From Shewanella amazonensis SB2B (GTDB taxonomy: Bacteria; Pseudomonadota; Gammaproteobacteria; Enterobacterales; Shewanellaceae), in the NCBI RefSeq assembly GCF_000015245.1, contig NC_008700.1:3112501-3176500 (forward strand): a DNA stretch of 64,000 bases, written 5' to 3'. The notes beneath the pieces were generated by a model that had not been told where the DNA came from, searched no databases, and saw nothing but the letters and a program-made list of their open reading frames with translations. Of the stretch, positions 1 through 8,139 are shown one piece after another. Position 1 is the stretch's first letter, and each line of letters begins with the position of its first letter. A program made the translations under genes and the position numbers.

Positions 1-16
1 CCCCGTGCCGTGTCAG

Positions 17-53
17 TGGATGCGCATTATAGGGAGCCCAAACTTTTGCGCAA
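17..53 (-). promoter_or_regulatory. rRNA-operon-type P1 promoter reading out of the left edge
   Basis: On the minus strand a -35 hexamer TTGCGC (48-53), a 16-nt spacer ending in CTCCC and a -10 hexamer TATAAT (26-31) are followed by GCGCATCC and ACTGACACGG. This closely matches E. coli rrn P1 (spacer end CTCCC, TATAATGCGC, start at the A of ACTGACACGG), which puts the predicted start at 17. The GC-rich discriminator is typical of stringently controlled stable-RNA promoters. The A/T-rich stretch just upstream (about 54-110) could hold an UP element and Fis sites, which is inference. The rRNA genes themselves would lie outside the window. Confidence 0.85.
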
Positions 54-156
54 GGGCTTTTTAACGCAAAAGAATTCAGTTGAGCAATTTTCACCCAAAC
101 CGAATAAAGCATCGGCGAAAGGGAGAAAGTATGGGCAAGTTTCGGCAATTTTTCCA

Positions 157-185
157 AATTAAAAACGCCGCTGGGCGGCGTTTTT
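157..185 (-). terminator. intrinsic terminator of pssA
   Basis: Stem CGCCGC/GCGGCG flanked by A5 and T5 lies 44 bp past the pssA stop codon. Its sequence is nearly symmetric, so it could act in both directions. Confidence 0.85.
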
Positions 186-228
186 AATGTGAAAGCTATC
201 GGGCATAGCGATATTTAGCAGTACGAGG

Positions 229-1080
229 TTAATCGTCTTTCGCTGATTTATCGAATTCCCCTTTGTCAGCTTGCGCTTTTACTTGGTTATCCGGAGAGTC
301 CTGCGAGTATCCCTGCTCATGCTCGTCTTCATCGTCGCCGACCACATGAGAAACCTTAAGCTTACGTACCGAACGGACGGTAATCACTGGGCCAGACAAC
401 GCATAAAGATAAAAACCCAGACACAGGATTAATGCAGGTTCTACCGAGATCACTACAAAGACCCCGACCACCAACAGGATAACGATAAAGTTGACCTTGC
501 CACGCCAGTCGACTTCTTTAAAGGAGTGATAACGGAAGTTACTGACCATCAGTAGCCCTGTGCAGATGGTAACCACGGCGAACAGATAGCTCACTGAGTC
601 TGCTTCAATGCGATATTGGTTTCCAAGCCACACAGTCCCAGCGATCACGGCCGCCGCAGCCGGGCTTGCCAGCCCCTGAAACCATCGTTTGTCTGCGACA
701 CCAACCTGCGTATTAAACCTGGCAAGACGTAACGCCGCCCCGGCACAGTATATAAAGGCAGCGAGCCATCCAATTTTGCCAAGGTCTGACAGCGCCCAGT
801 TATAGGCTATCAGTGCCGGTGCCATTCCGAATGACACCATATCGGCCATGCTGTCGTACTCGGCGCCAAATTCACTCTGGGTATTGGTTAACCTTGCCAC
901 TCTGCCATCGAGCCCATCGCACAGCATGGCGACAAACACTGCAATGGCTGCAGATTCAAATTGGCCATTCATGGACGCGATTACGGCGTAGAAGCCAGAA
1001 AACAATCCGGCAGTGGTAAAAAGGTTAGGCAGCAAATAGATACCGCGATTTTTTACTGTTGGCTTGTCAATATTTTGCAT
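229..1080 (-). CDS. pssA: CDP-diacylglycerol--serine O-phosphatidyltransferase
   Basis: This integral membrane enzyme would make phosphatidylserine from CDP-diacylglycerol and L-serine, the first committed step to phosphatidylethanolamine. The 283-residue protein carries the full CDP-alcohol phosphotransferase signature: D55, D58-G59, A62-R63, G72, D76 and D80, with the spacing D-x2-D-G-x2-A-R-x8-G-x3-D-x3-D. Several hydrophobic helices follow through about residue 230. The C-terminal 50 residues are charged and low in complexity, rich in D, E, Q and K, and presumably cytosolic. It is the membrane-embedded type II (Bacillus-like) PssA rather than the soluble E. coli PLD-type enzyme. The start is the ATG at 1080; the ribosome site in front of it is weak. 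It is monocistronic, with its own terminator. Confidence 0.92.
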   Translation of the reverse strand: MQNIDKPTVKNRGIYLLPNLFTTAGLFSGFYAVIASMNGQFESAAIAVFVAMLCDGLDGRVARLTNTQSEFGAEYDSMADMVSFGMAPALIAYNWALSDLGKIGWLAAFIYCAGAALRLARFNTQVGVADKRWFQGLASPAAAAVIAGTVWLGNQYRIEADSVSYLFAVVTICTGLLMVSNFRYHSFKEVDWRGKVNFIVILLVVGVFVVISVEPALILCLGFYLYALSGPVITVRSVRKLKVSHVVGDDEDEHEQGYSQDSPDNQVKAQADKGEFDKSAKDD

Positions 1081-1164
1081 ACACTGGTTATCATTAAGTT
1101 ACACCGAATCAAGATACCACATTTTCGCCAATCACAGGCGAGTGCTTTATGGAGGCAGGGCCTT

Positions 1165-1620
1165 ATGGAATTCAGGTACCAGGCAATACTCATCCCTTTA
1201 CTCTTGGTTTGCGGTATAAGTCAGGCCGCGACTATTTATAAATGGGTGGATAAGAATGGTGTGACCCACTTTAGTGAGCAGCCACCACCGGATGAGACTC
1301 AGACGCAAACCCTGAATGCCGCAGAGCTTGAACCCAAGCCCATTGGCTTTGATTCACCCAAGCCCATTCCCAAAACCGACGAGACAGTATCGGATGAACA
1401 AAAAAATGCCAATTTGGTTCGTCAGCAAAATGCCGACCAGGCTGACGCCATTTGTGAGCAAGCGAAACAGAATCTGGACGTACTCTCTAACTTTAGCCGT
1501 GTAACCCGTAAAGATGACGCTTCTGGCGAGCCCGTGATGATGACCGACGAAGAGCGTGAGACGGCTCTCTCAGACGCCAAAAAGCGGATTTCGCTTTTCT
1601 GTAAAGACGGAAAAAAGTAG
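1165..1620 (+). CDS. DUF4124-domain secreted protein
   Basis: The 151-residue product has a signal peptide (about residues 1-22, cleavage near SQA-AT) followed directly by the DUF4124 signature: the segment IYKWVDKNGVTHFSEQPP, with the conserved Tyr-Lys-Trp and the His-Phe-Ser core. The rest is polar and probably partly helical, with two cysteines that could form a disulfide. The function of the family is unknown; members are exported. The ATG at 1165 is chosen because a strong GGAGG ribosome site (1151-1155) precedes it and the signal peptide begins there. The open frame extends further upstream but overlaps the divergent pssA. There is no obvious partner gene, and the IS200-like element lies about 50 bp downstream. 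Confidence 0.75.
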   Translation: MEFRYQAILIPLLLVCGISQAATIYKWVDKNGVTHFSEQPPPDETQTQTLNAAELEPKPIGFDSPKPIPKTDETVSDEQKNANLVRQQNADQADAICEQAKQNLDVLSNFSRVTRKDDASGEPVMMTDEERETALSDAKKRISLFCKDGKK

Positions 1621-1670
1621 CCTGCACCGAATACTCCAGAGCGAGTGACATGACGACAGGTAGTAAAAAT

Positions 1671-1689
1671 CCACCTGCATAGCAGGTGG
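1671..1689. repeat. IS200-like right-end hairpin
   Basis: Perfect 8-bp palindrome CCACCTGC/GCAGGTGG with an ATA loop, downstream of tnpA. It is the partner of the 2257-2275 hairpin. Confidence 0.75.
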
Positions 1690-1699
1690 CTTTGACACG

Positions 1700-1716
1700 G
1701 CCCCCTAAAAGGGGGC
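1700..1716. repeat. GC-rich hairpin after tnpA
   Basis: GCCCCCT-AAA-AGGGGGC stem-loop, 7 bp past the transposase stop codon. It lacks a T-tract on the minus strand, so it is more likely an end structure or mRNA-stabilising hairpin than a full terminator. Confidence 0.5.
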
Positions 1717-1723
1717 TTAAAAA

Positions 1724-2170
1724 CTAACCTTCTAGCCCCAATGCTATCTGCCGTTTCTCTTCTTCTTTGGCTGTCTTTTCTTGGTGCCGTACATATCTGC
1801 GGATTATCTCTTCATTCGCTCCTACCGAGTCAACAAAATAGCCTCTTTGCCAAAAGTGATTCCCCCAGAGCTTTTGCTTTCTCAAATACGGAAATTTCGC
1901 AAACATTCTGATTGCCGTTCTTCCTTTTACAAAACCCATTAAGTCCGACACGCTTAGACTCGGTGGAGTTCTGACTACTAGATGAACATGATCTTCCTGC
2001 ACATTCAGTTCTACGACTCTGCATTTCTTCATGTTGCAGTAAACATAGATACTTCGATAAAGCTCTTTGCCAAGATTACCTTTTAGGATTTTGTACCTGT
2101 ACTTCGGTGTCCAAACGAGGTGATACTGACAGCGATAGAACACGTGAGACGCGGATTCATATCTGCTCAT
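1724..2170 (-). CDS. tnpA: IS200/IS605-like transposase TnpA (Y1 HUH)
   Basis: The 148-residue product is the size usual for the family and appears intact. It has the HUH metal-binding motif H61-V-H63 and the catalytic tyrosine Y126 in RRYVRHQ. It also has the family segment from WTPKYRYKIL to the FWQRGYFVDSVG region. It cuts and joins single-stranded DNA at the element ends during replication-coupled transposition. The start at 2170 is supported by AAGGAG at 2182-2187; an in-frame upstream start at 2200 would add ten unconserved residues. The 5' leader contains a small hairpin (GGGCAAAGCCC, 2231-2241). In IS200 a leader structure of this kind limits transposase translation. No TnpB is present. 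Confidence 0.92.
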   Translation of the reverse strand: MSRYESASHVFYRCQYHLVWTPKYRYKILKGNLGKELYRSIYVYCNMKKCRVVELNVQEDHVHLVVRTPPSLSVSDLMGFVKGRTAIRMFAKFPYLRKQKLWGNHFWQRGYFVDSVGANEEIIRRYVRHQEKTAKEEEKRQIALGLEG

Positions 2171-2256
2171 GCTACTTACTCCTTGATTTGCTGGTAACAA
2201 ACCGAGGGAGTATTTAGCATGGGCATTCTACGGGCAAAGCCCCACTAGAACGATCA

Positions 2257-2275
2257 CCACCTCCATAGGAGGTGG
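2257..2275. repeat. IS200-like left-end hairpin
   Basis: Perfect 8-bp palindrome CCACCTCC/GGAGGTGG with an ATA loop, upstream of tnpA. It differs from the other end at one base pair, C-G here instead of G-C. Confidence 0.75.
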
Positions 2276-2285
2276 TTTTAGAGTG

Positions 2286-2318
2286 ACAATAAAAGAGGGA
2301 GCCAATTGGCTCCCTCTT
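2286..2318 (-). terminator. intrinsic terminator of clpB
   Basis: AAGAGGGAGCC-AATT-GGCTCCCTCTT stem, 11 bp, followed on the minus strand by TTTATTG. It lies about 75 bp past the clpB stop. The IS200-like element lies just beyond it. Confidence 0.8.
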
Positions 2319-2393
2319 CTTTATCGTCCGAATTGCGGCTCACCAATACATCAAGACTTTCTGACTCAGTCTCCCGTGAGTGTGCTTGTCTGG

Positions 2394-4967
2394 TTATTGG
2401 GCGAACACCAACTCAGCATCCTGACAGTCTACCCGAATGGGTTTACCGGGGATAAATTCACCCCGCAGCAGTTTCTGCGCCAGCGGATTTTCAACCTCTT
2501 GTTGTAACGCCCGCTTCAGAGGCCGCGCTCCATACACAGGATCAAAACCGGCTCTGGCGATAAAGGCCAGCGCTTCATCACTGAGTTCGAGTTCAAACTC
2601 TCGCTCTGCCAAACGCTTACGCAGCGACTCGATTTGGATGGAGGCTATGTTCTTGATGTGCTCTGCGTCCAGCGGGTGGAACACAACCGTTTCATCAATC
2701 CGGTTTAAAAACTCTGGCCGGAAGCTGTGTACCACCACATTCATGACCTCTTGCTTCATCTGGGCATAATCCAGAGTACCAAAGCGCTCCTGAATAATGT
2801 CTGAGCCGAGGTTCGAGGTCATGATCACCACGGTATTGCGGAAATCCACAGTGCGGCCCTGGCCATCGGTCAGACGACCATCGTCAAGCACCTGCAACAG
2901 GATGTTGAACACATCCGGATGCGCCTTTTCCACCTCATCGAGCAGAATCACCGAATACGGCTTACGGCGCACCGCCTCGGTAAGATAACCGCCTTCTTCG
3001 TAGCCAACGTATCCCGGAGGCGCCCCCACCAGCCGGGAAACCGAATGCTTCTCCATAAACTCGGACATATCGATACGCACCAGCGCCGACTCTGTGTCGA
3101 ACAAAAACTTCGCCAGTGATTTACACAGCTCGGTTTTACCCACCCCGGTCGGGCCAAGGAACAAAAAGGAGCCGATTGGGCGGTTAGGGTCAGCAAGCCC
3201 GGCGCGACTTCTGCGAATTGCATTCGCCACGGCATCCACCGCCTCATTCTGACCAATCACCCGCTCATGCAGCGCATGTTCCATTTGCAGCAGCTTTTCA
3301 CGCTCGCCTTCAAGCATTTTGGCCACGGGAATACCGGTTGCCTTGGACAGCACCTCGGCAATTTCCACATCGGTCACCTTGTTGCGCAGCAGCTTCATGT
3401 CCTGCATTTCAGCTTGTGCCGCCAAGTCGAGCTGTTTTTCAAGCTCAGGGATACGGCCATATTGCAGCTCAGACATGCGGGTCAAATCGCTCGCCCGGCG
3501 GGCAACTTCCAGATCCATACGCGCCTGCTCGAGGTCTGCTTTAATATGCTGGGTGCCCGCCAGGGCGGCTTTCTCGGTACGCCAGATTTCATTGAGCTCA
3601 TTGGCCTTGGCTTCTACCTCTTTCAGCTCATGGCGCAAATGCTCCAAACGCTTGCGGCTGGCCTCGTCGTTTTCCTTTGCCAGTGCCTGCTCTTCGAGCT
3701 TGAGCTGAATAGCGCGGCGTTCGAGGCGATCAAGCGACTCAGGCTTGGAGTCAATCTGCATCCGGATACTGGAAGCCGCTTCATCAATCAAATCGATCGC
3801 CTTGTCAGGCAATTTGCGGTCTGACACATAGCGGTGTGACATGCTCGCTGCCGCCACAATGGCAGGATCGGTAATTTCCACATGGTGGTGCAGCTCGTAA
3901 CGCTCCTTGAGACCACGCAAAATAGCGATGGTGTCTTCCACTGTGGGCTCGTCCACCAGCACTTTTTGGAAACGGCGCTCAAGGGCGGCATCTTTTTCCA
4001 CATACTGGCGGTACTCATCCAGAGTAGTGGCGCCGACGCAGTGCAGCTCACCGCGGGCCAGCGCAGGCTTGAGCATATTACCTGCGTCCATGGCGCCATC
4101 GCTCTTACCGGCGCCCACCATGGTGTGCAGCTCATCAATAAAGAGGATAACCTGGCCTTCTTCCTGAGCCAGCTCATTGAGCACCGCTTTCAAGCGCTCT
4201 TCAAACTCACCGCGGTATTTGGCACCGGCCACCAGCGCGCCCATATCCAGGGACAACACCCGCTTGTTTTTGATGCCTTCCGGCACCTCGCCATTAACAA
4301 TCCGCTGGGCCAGCCCCTCGACGATGGCGGTTTTACCCACACCGGGCTCACCTATCAAGACAGGATTGTTTTTACTGCGGCGCTGCAATACCTGAATGGT
4401 GCGGCGAATTTCATCGTCACGGCCAATCACAGGGTCAAGCTTGCCCTGCTCGGCGCGCTCGGTCAGGTCGACTGTGTACTTTTTCAGCGCCTGACGATTA
4501 TCTTCGGCGTTGGGGTCGTCCACCTTCTGGCCAGCGCGGATTTCTTCAATGGTTTGCTCCAGTCGCTCTTTGGTCGCGCCCGCCTGCTTGAGGATTTGCG
4601 CCAAGGTGTCGTTACCTTCCAGCGCTGCAAGCACAAACAGCTCGCTGGAGATGTATTTGTCTTTACGCTTTTGCGACAGCTTGTCGCACAGGTTCAGCAA
4701 ACGGATAAGCGCCTGCGACAGCTGCACATCACCGCCGGTGCCTTCCACCTGTGGTTGGCGTTCCAACTCCTGAGACAATAATGAGCGCAGGTTACTCACC
4801 CGAATGCCGGACTGGGTTAATAAAGGATGAATGGAGCCACCGTCCTGATTCAGCAGCGCCATCATCAGGTGAACGGGTTCGATAAATTGGTGGTCTCTGC
4901 CAAGGGCCAGAGACTGAGCATCAGATATGGCAATCTGGAATTTGTTGGTCATACGATCGAGTCGCAT
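2394..4967 (-). CDS. clpB: ATP-dependent disaggregase ClpB (Hsp104 family)
   Basis: ClpB is a hexameric AAA+ chaperone that, with DnaK, pulls polypeptides out of heat-induced aggregates. The 857-residue protein is full length. It has the Clp N-domain (residues 1-145), AAA-1 with Walker A GEPGVGKTA (about 205) and Walker B in ILFIDELH, a long coiled-coil middle domain (about 400-530), and AAA-2 with Walker A GPTGVGKTE (about 605). The C-terminal D2-small domain contains the GARPLKR sensor-2 arginine. There is no IGF/IGL ClpP-docking tripeptide, which fits ClpB rather than ClpA. The start MRLDRMTNKF matches the E. coli start and follows AGGAGG. A sigma-32 promoter lies directly upstream. The neighbour pgeF is upstream in the same direction. 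Confidence 0.97.
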   Translation of the reverse strand: MRLDRMTNKFQIAISDAQSLALGRDHQFIEPVHLMMALLNQDGGSIHPLLTQSGIRVSNLRSLLSQELERQPQVEGTGGDVQLSQALIRLLNLCDKLSQKRKDKYISSELFVLAALEGNDTLAQILKQAGATKERLEQTIEEIRAGQKVDDPNAEDNRQALKKYTVDLTERAEQGKLDPVIGRDDEIRRTIQVLQRRSKNNPVLIGEPGVGKTAIVEGLAQRIVNGEVPEGIKNKRVLSLDMGALVAGAKYRGEFEERLKAVLNELAQEEGQVILFIDELHTMVGAGKSDGAMDAGNMLKPALARGELHCVGATTLDEYRQYVEKDAALERRFQKVLVDEPTVEDTIAILRGLKERYELHHHVEITDPAIVAAASMSHRYVSDRKLPDKAIDLIDEAASSIRMQIDSKPESLDRLERRAIQLKLEEQALAKENDEASRKRLEHLRHELKEVEAKANELNEIWRTEKAALAGTQHIKADLEQARMDLEVARRASDLTRMSELQYGRIPELEKQLDLAAQAEMQDMKLLRNKVTDVEIAEVLSKATGIPVAKMLEGEREKLLQMEHALHERVIGQNEAVDAVANAIRRSRAGLADPNRPIGSFLFLGPTGVGKTELCKSLAKFLFDTESALVRIDMSEFMEKHSVSRLVGAPPGYVGYEEGGYLTEAVRRKPYSVILLDEVEKAHPDVFNILLQVLDDGRLTDGQGRTVDFRNTVVIMTSNLGSDIIQERFGTLDYAQMKQEVMNVVVHSFRPEFLNRIDETVVFHPLDAEHIKNIASIQIESLRKRLAEREFELELSDEALAFIARAGFDPVYGARPLKRALQQEVENPLAQKLLRGEFIPGKPIRVDCQDAELVFAQ

Positions 4968-5054
4968 ACAGCCTCCTGTAACTAGGACCGCATTGAATTT
5001 TAGTTACCCAAGAATGGTTACCTAAGGATGGTCACCTGAGAGTAGTTATCTAAA

Positions 5055-5082
5055 AGATGGGGCTGCCAATGGGATTTTCAAG
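5055..5082 (-). promoter_or_regulatory. heat-shock (sigma-32) promoter of clpB
   Basis: On the minus strand CTTGAAA (5076-5082), a 13-nt spacer and CCCCATCT (5055-5062) match the RpoH consensus CTTGAAA-N11-15-CCCCATNT at every fixed position. Transcription would begin near 5048, about 80 nt before the clpB start. Confidence 0.88.
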
Positions 5083-5115
5083 TGCGCAAATAATAATCAC
5101 ACACAAAAACGGAGG

Positions 5116-5892
5116 TTAATCCCGCCAGATGAGGGAGGCCATACGGCCGGTTACGCCGTCGCGTCGGTAGGAAAAGTAATCATTGGGATGAGAATAGGTG
5201 CATATGTCTGTCGAGAAACACTGCACCACACCGGCATGCATCAGTCGTCGCTTCGCCAGTGAAAAAAGATTGGCCAGATACTTATTGTGGCCAGATGCCT
5301 TGAAACACACCTCGGAGCCGGGATCCTGTGCCATAAATACATCGCGAACCTCCGCCCCTACCTCAAAGGCTTGAGGACCAATGGCTGGGCCTAAATAAGC
5401 ATAAATTTGCTCGGTGGGAACAACGAAACACGCCAGAGTTTGTTCAAGTACGCCATCACACAAACCACGCCAACCGGCGTGGGCAGCCGCAACCTCTCGA
5501 CCATCGGCGGAGGCAAAAAGCACAGGCAAGCAGTCGGCCGTCATCACGGCGCAAACGGTACCGGCACTCTTGGTGTAACTGGCATCTGCAACGGGTGGCT
5601 TAATGCCACCGGGAGCTGCGGCTGAAATATTGCCGTAATCCTGTTGTTTGCCATCGGCCAGGTACACTTTTGTACCATGCACCTGTTCGAGCCAAAGTGG
5701 TTCGGCAGGTAAAGCCAAGGCCGCGACAAGCTCACGGCGATTGAACGCTACACGTGCCGAATCATCTCCCACATGCAAGCCAAGGTTAAGGCTGTCATAG
5801 GGGGGCTCACTTATACCACCTTTACGGTCGGTAAAAGCAAGATTCACCCCAAGAGGTAGTGGCCAATGCGGGCGCAACATCTCAGCTATCAC
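5116..5892 (-). CDS. pgeF: YfiH/PgeF-family purine nucleoside phosphorylase / multicopper-oxidoreductase-like protein
   Basis: Members of this family (formerly laccase domain DUF152) have been shown to phosphorolyse purine nucleosides and deaminate adenosine, and PgeF has been linked to peptidoglycan editing. The 258-residue protein shows the metal-site motifs: VHGTKV (His), the Cys of MTADCLPVL and the His of AAHAGWRGL. It also has the C-terminal segment SHPNDYFSYRRDGVTGRMASLIW. The reading frame can start at GTG 5892 or at ATG 5880, and the ribosome sites do not decide between them. It follows rluD by 7 bp and the two are surely co-transcribed, the order also seen in enterobacteria (rluD-yfiH-clpB). 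Confidence 0.9.
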   Translation of the reverse strand: MIAEMLRPHWPLPLGVNLAFTDRKGGISEPPYDSLNLGLHVGDDSARVAFNRRELVAALALPAEPLWLEQVHGTKVYLADGKQQDYGNISAAAPGGIKPPVADASYTKSAGTVCAVMTADCLPVLFASADGREVAAAHAGWRGLCDGVLEQTLACFVVPTEQIYAYLGPAIGPQAFEVGAEVRDVFMAQDPGSEVCFKASGHNKYLANLFSLAKRRLMHAGVVQCFSTDICTYSHPNDYFSYRRDGVTGRMASLIWRD

Positions 5893-5899
5893 CTTGCGC

Positions 5900-6874
5900 T
5901 TAGATATGGTCCTGAGGATTGGCCTCAGTATCTTTACGAAGGGCCTTGGTCAACAGCACCATGTCTTCAGGAATTGGGGCATTGAAGGACATGATTTCCA
6001 TGGTGACCGGGTGCGCTAGCTCGAGCCTGACGGCATGCAGTGCCTGACGAGTGAAATTTTTCAGAACCTCAAAAAACTCCGGGCTGGCATTTTTGGGTGG
6101 TTTTGGACGGCCACCATATACAGGGTCACCCACCAGCACATGACCAATGTGAGCCATATGGACACGAATTTGGTGAGTACGGCCGGTTTCCAGACGGAGG
6201 CGCAAGCGGGTATGGGCACGGAACTTTTCGGCCACCCGGTAATGCGTCACCGAAGGACGGCCACTGTGGTGTACCGCCATATGAGTGCGCTTGGTCGGGT
6301 GACGACCAATGGGTGCATCCACAGTACCGCCAGCGGTCATGGTACCAAGCACTATGGCTTCGTATTCACGGGTGATATCACGGGCCTGCAGCGCAGCGAC
6401 CAAATGAGTTTGGGCCTCTACAGTTTTTGCCACCACCATCAACCCTGTGGTGTCTTTATCGAGACGATGGATAATTCCGGCTCTTGGCACATGTTCTATT
6501 TCAGGGCAGTGATGCAAAAGTGCGTTCATCAGAGTGCCATCGGCATTACCGGCACCGGGATGCACGACCAGACCGGCCTGCTTATTGATCACCAGAATAT
6601 GGTCGTCTTCGTAGACGATATCGAGATCGATTTCCTGGGCCTCTGCCGCAACTTCTTCTTCCAGGGTGGCCTCAATCTCAATCACTTGAGATTCGAGTAC
6701 CTTTTCTCTGGGTTTAGTCACAACGACACCATCCACATAGACGTTGCCGCCGAGGATCCATTCTTTCAGCCGGGTGCGCGAATAGTCGGGAAACAACTCC
6801 GCAATGGCTTGATCCAGTCTCAGCCCCGTTTGTGTTGCTGAAATCTCGCTTTTTAGATTAATCTCTTGGGTCAT
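5900..6874 (-). CDS. rluD: 23S rRNA pseudouridine(1911/1915/1917) synthase RluD
   Basis: RluD isomerises three uridines in helix 69 of 23S rRNA, which is important for late 50S assembly. The 324-residue product has an N-terminal S4 RNA-binding domain (about residues 18-65, with SRTRLKEWI and GNVYVDG). The RluA-type catalytic core follows, with the nucleophilic Asp in HRLDKDTTGL. Further family motifs are ILVINKQAGLVVHPG and the GRTHQIRVHMAHIGHVLVGD block. Length matches E. coli RluD (326). The start is the ATG at 6874. It is divergent from bamD, the arrangement conserved in gammaproteobacteria, with pgeF directly downstream. Confidence 0.95.
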   Translation of the reverse strand: MTQEINLKSEISATQTGLRLDQAIAELFPDYSRTRLKEWILGGNVYVDGVVVTKPREKVLESQVIEIEATLEEEVAAEAQEIDLDIVYEDDHILVINKQAGLVVHPGAGNADGTLMNALLHHCPEIEHVPRAGIIHRLDKDTTGLMVVAKTVEAQTHLVAALQARDITREYEAIVLGTMTAGGTVDAPIGRHPTKRTHMAVHHSGRPSVTHYRVAEKFRAHTRLRLRLETGRTHQIRVHMAHIGHVLVGDPVYGGRPKPPKNASPEFFEVLKNFTRQALHAVRLELAHPVTMEIMSFNAPIPEDMVLLTKALRKDTEANPQDHI

Positions 6875-6996
6875 GGGAACCGTACCCCGGTATCGGGGTC
6901 CAAATTGGTATGCTATCTGTTACAATCGGATGTTTTCCATTTTATCGTGAAATGGAAGAATTCTTAACTACAACTTCAAAAGAATTGAATTCAAGT

Positions 6997-7761
6997 ATGT
7001 ATAAATTTGCCAAAGGCTCGGCCGTTGCCTTGTTCGCGCTGGCGCTGGGCGCTTGTAGCAGCTCAGGAAGTCAGGAAGATCTCGTACTGAGCCAGAAGTC
7101 ACCTGAGGCACTTTATGCCCAGGCCAGAACCTCCATGGAACTGGGGAATTTCTCCAAAGCCGTTAAAAGCCTGGAAGCCCTGGATTCCCGTTTCCCCTTC
7201 GGTGCGCATAAGACTCAGGTTCAGTTGGACATGATCTATGCCTATTATAAGCTGGACGACACTCCCCAGGCGATTGCCAACATTGACCGCTTCCTGCGCC
7301 TCAACCCTACTCACCCCGATGTAGACTATGTTCAGTATATGCGGGGCTTGGTCAACATGCAGGCCGACAGTTATCTGTTCCATGACATGATGAACATAGA
7401 TCGTACCGATCGCGATCCCAAAAATGCCATGGATGCCTTCAAGGACTTTGAGCGTCTTATCAAGACCTATCCAAACAGCAAGTATGCGGCCGATGCCCAT
7501 CAACGGATGCAGTTTTTGAAAAACCGTTTGGCTCGTTACTCCATTCAGGTAGCCGAATACTACGTCAAGATGAATGCCTGGAGTGCCGCAGCCGTTCGTG
7601 CTCAAACTGTGATGGAGTCTTTCCCGGGTACGCCTTCAACAGAACGTGCGCTGGAAATTATGGCCCAGTCCTACGATGAGCTTGGCCAGGAACAGCTTAA
7701 AAAGCATGTCCTGATGGTGATGCAGGAAAATTTCCCTGCCAATGAGATGCTGCAAAACTAA
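6997..7761 (+). CDS. bamD: outer membrane assembly lipoprotein BamD
   Basis: BamD is the essential lipoprotein of the BAM complex that folds beta-barrel proteins into the outer membrane. The 254-residue product has a lipoprotein signal peptide with lipobox LALGAC (Cys at residue 18). It continues with the canonical TPR scaffold: SPEALYAQARTSMELGNFSKAVKSLE, then LDSRFPFG, the DYVQYMRGL segment and the YPNSKYAADAHQRM repeat. The ATG at 6997 is chosen because it places the signal peptide at the N-terminus; the open frame continues 29 codons upstream without a lipoprotein signal. It is transcribed divergently from rluD and closed by the terminator at 7780. Confidence 0.95.
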   Translation: MYKFAKGSAVALFALALGACSSSGSQEDLVLSQKSPEALYAQARTSMELGNFSKAVKSLEALDSRFPFGAHKTQVQLDMIYAYYKLDDTPQAIANIDRFLRLNPTHPDVDYVQYMRGLVNMQADSYLFHDMMNIDRTDRDPKNAMDAFKDFERLIKTYPNSKYAADAHQRMQFLKNRLARYSIQVAEYYVKMNAWSAAAVRAQTVMESFPGTPSTERALEIMAQSYDELGQEQLKKHVLMVMQENFPANEMLQN

Positions 7762-7779
7762 GGTCTTTGCACCTTTCAT

Positions 7780-7812
7780 AACGCCCGGCTATAGACCGGG
7801 CGTTGTTTTTTC
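7780..7812 (+). terminator. intrinsic terminator of bamD
   Basis: AACGCCCGG-CTATAGA-CCGGGCGTT stem followed by GTTTTTT, 18 bp after the bamD stop codon. The remainder of the 300-bp gap to the tRNA cluster contains no convincing gene, only the stable-RNA promoter at 8025. Confidence 0.9.
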
Positions 7813-8024
7813 GGCCTTTAACCCGAATTTTTCAACCTTTCCTCTACCACAACCCCTTATGTCCTCTTCTCTTGCTCGCTATATGCCCCATTCTAAAATC
7901 CACCCTAGTTCAGGCTGGATTTCCTGTATTGCGCAATAAAAATACACAAAAACACCGCTTTCAGGGCGATTCGGGCAAAACTTATCCAAACACACCTGTT
8001 TTTGAAATATTCCTGAGAAAAGAG

Positions 8025-8053
8025 TTGACTCAAAACCGCAAAAGCTATTTAAT
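8025..8053 (+). promoter_or_regulatory. sigma-70 promoter of the tRNA cluster
   Basis: TTGACT (8025-8030), a 17-nt spacer and TTTAAT (8048-8053) are followed by the GC-rich discriminator GCACCCCG. Predicted start is around 8060, just ahead of tRNA-Phe. The strong -35 and GC discriminator are typical of growth-rate-controlled stable-RNA promoters. Confidence 0.75.
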
Positions 8054-8063
8054 GCACCCCGTC

Positions 8064-8139
8064 GCCCGAATAGCTCAGTTGGTAGAGCAGCGGATTGAAA
8101 ATCCGCGTGTCCCTGGTTCGATTCCGGGTTCGGGCACCA
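8064..8139 (+). tRNA. tRNA-Phe (GAA)
   Basis: A 76-nt cloverleaf with acceptor GCCCGAA/TTCGGGC, encoded ACCA end, anticodon GAA at 8097-8099 and T-loop GGTTCGATTCC. It is nearly identical to E. coli tRNA-Phe. It is first of four tRNAs in one unit. Confidence 0.97.

Larger units (their letters stand above)
1671..2275 (-). mobile_element. IS200/IS605-family insertion sequence, tnpA only
   Basis: The element is bounded by two subterminal palindromes, both CCACCTNC-ATA-GNAGGTGG in form. One is at 1671-1689 (CCACCTGC/GCAGGTGG) and one at 2257-2275 (CCACCTCC/GGAGGTGG). They differ at one stem position with a compensating change, as expected of hairpins recognised as single-stranded DNA by a Y1 transposase. 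The transposase lies between them on the minus strand, so the 2257-2275 hairpin is the left end. The exact tips cannot be fixed by eye. The element sits between a DUF4124 gene and the clpB terminator and disrupts neither. Confidence 0.85.

Noticed and set aside
3882..4781. Long open frame on the plus strand inside clpB
   Set aside because: It is antisense to a highly conserved coding region, has no recognisable domain and no ribosome site; a codon-usage shadow.
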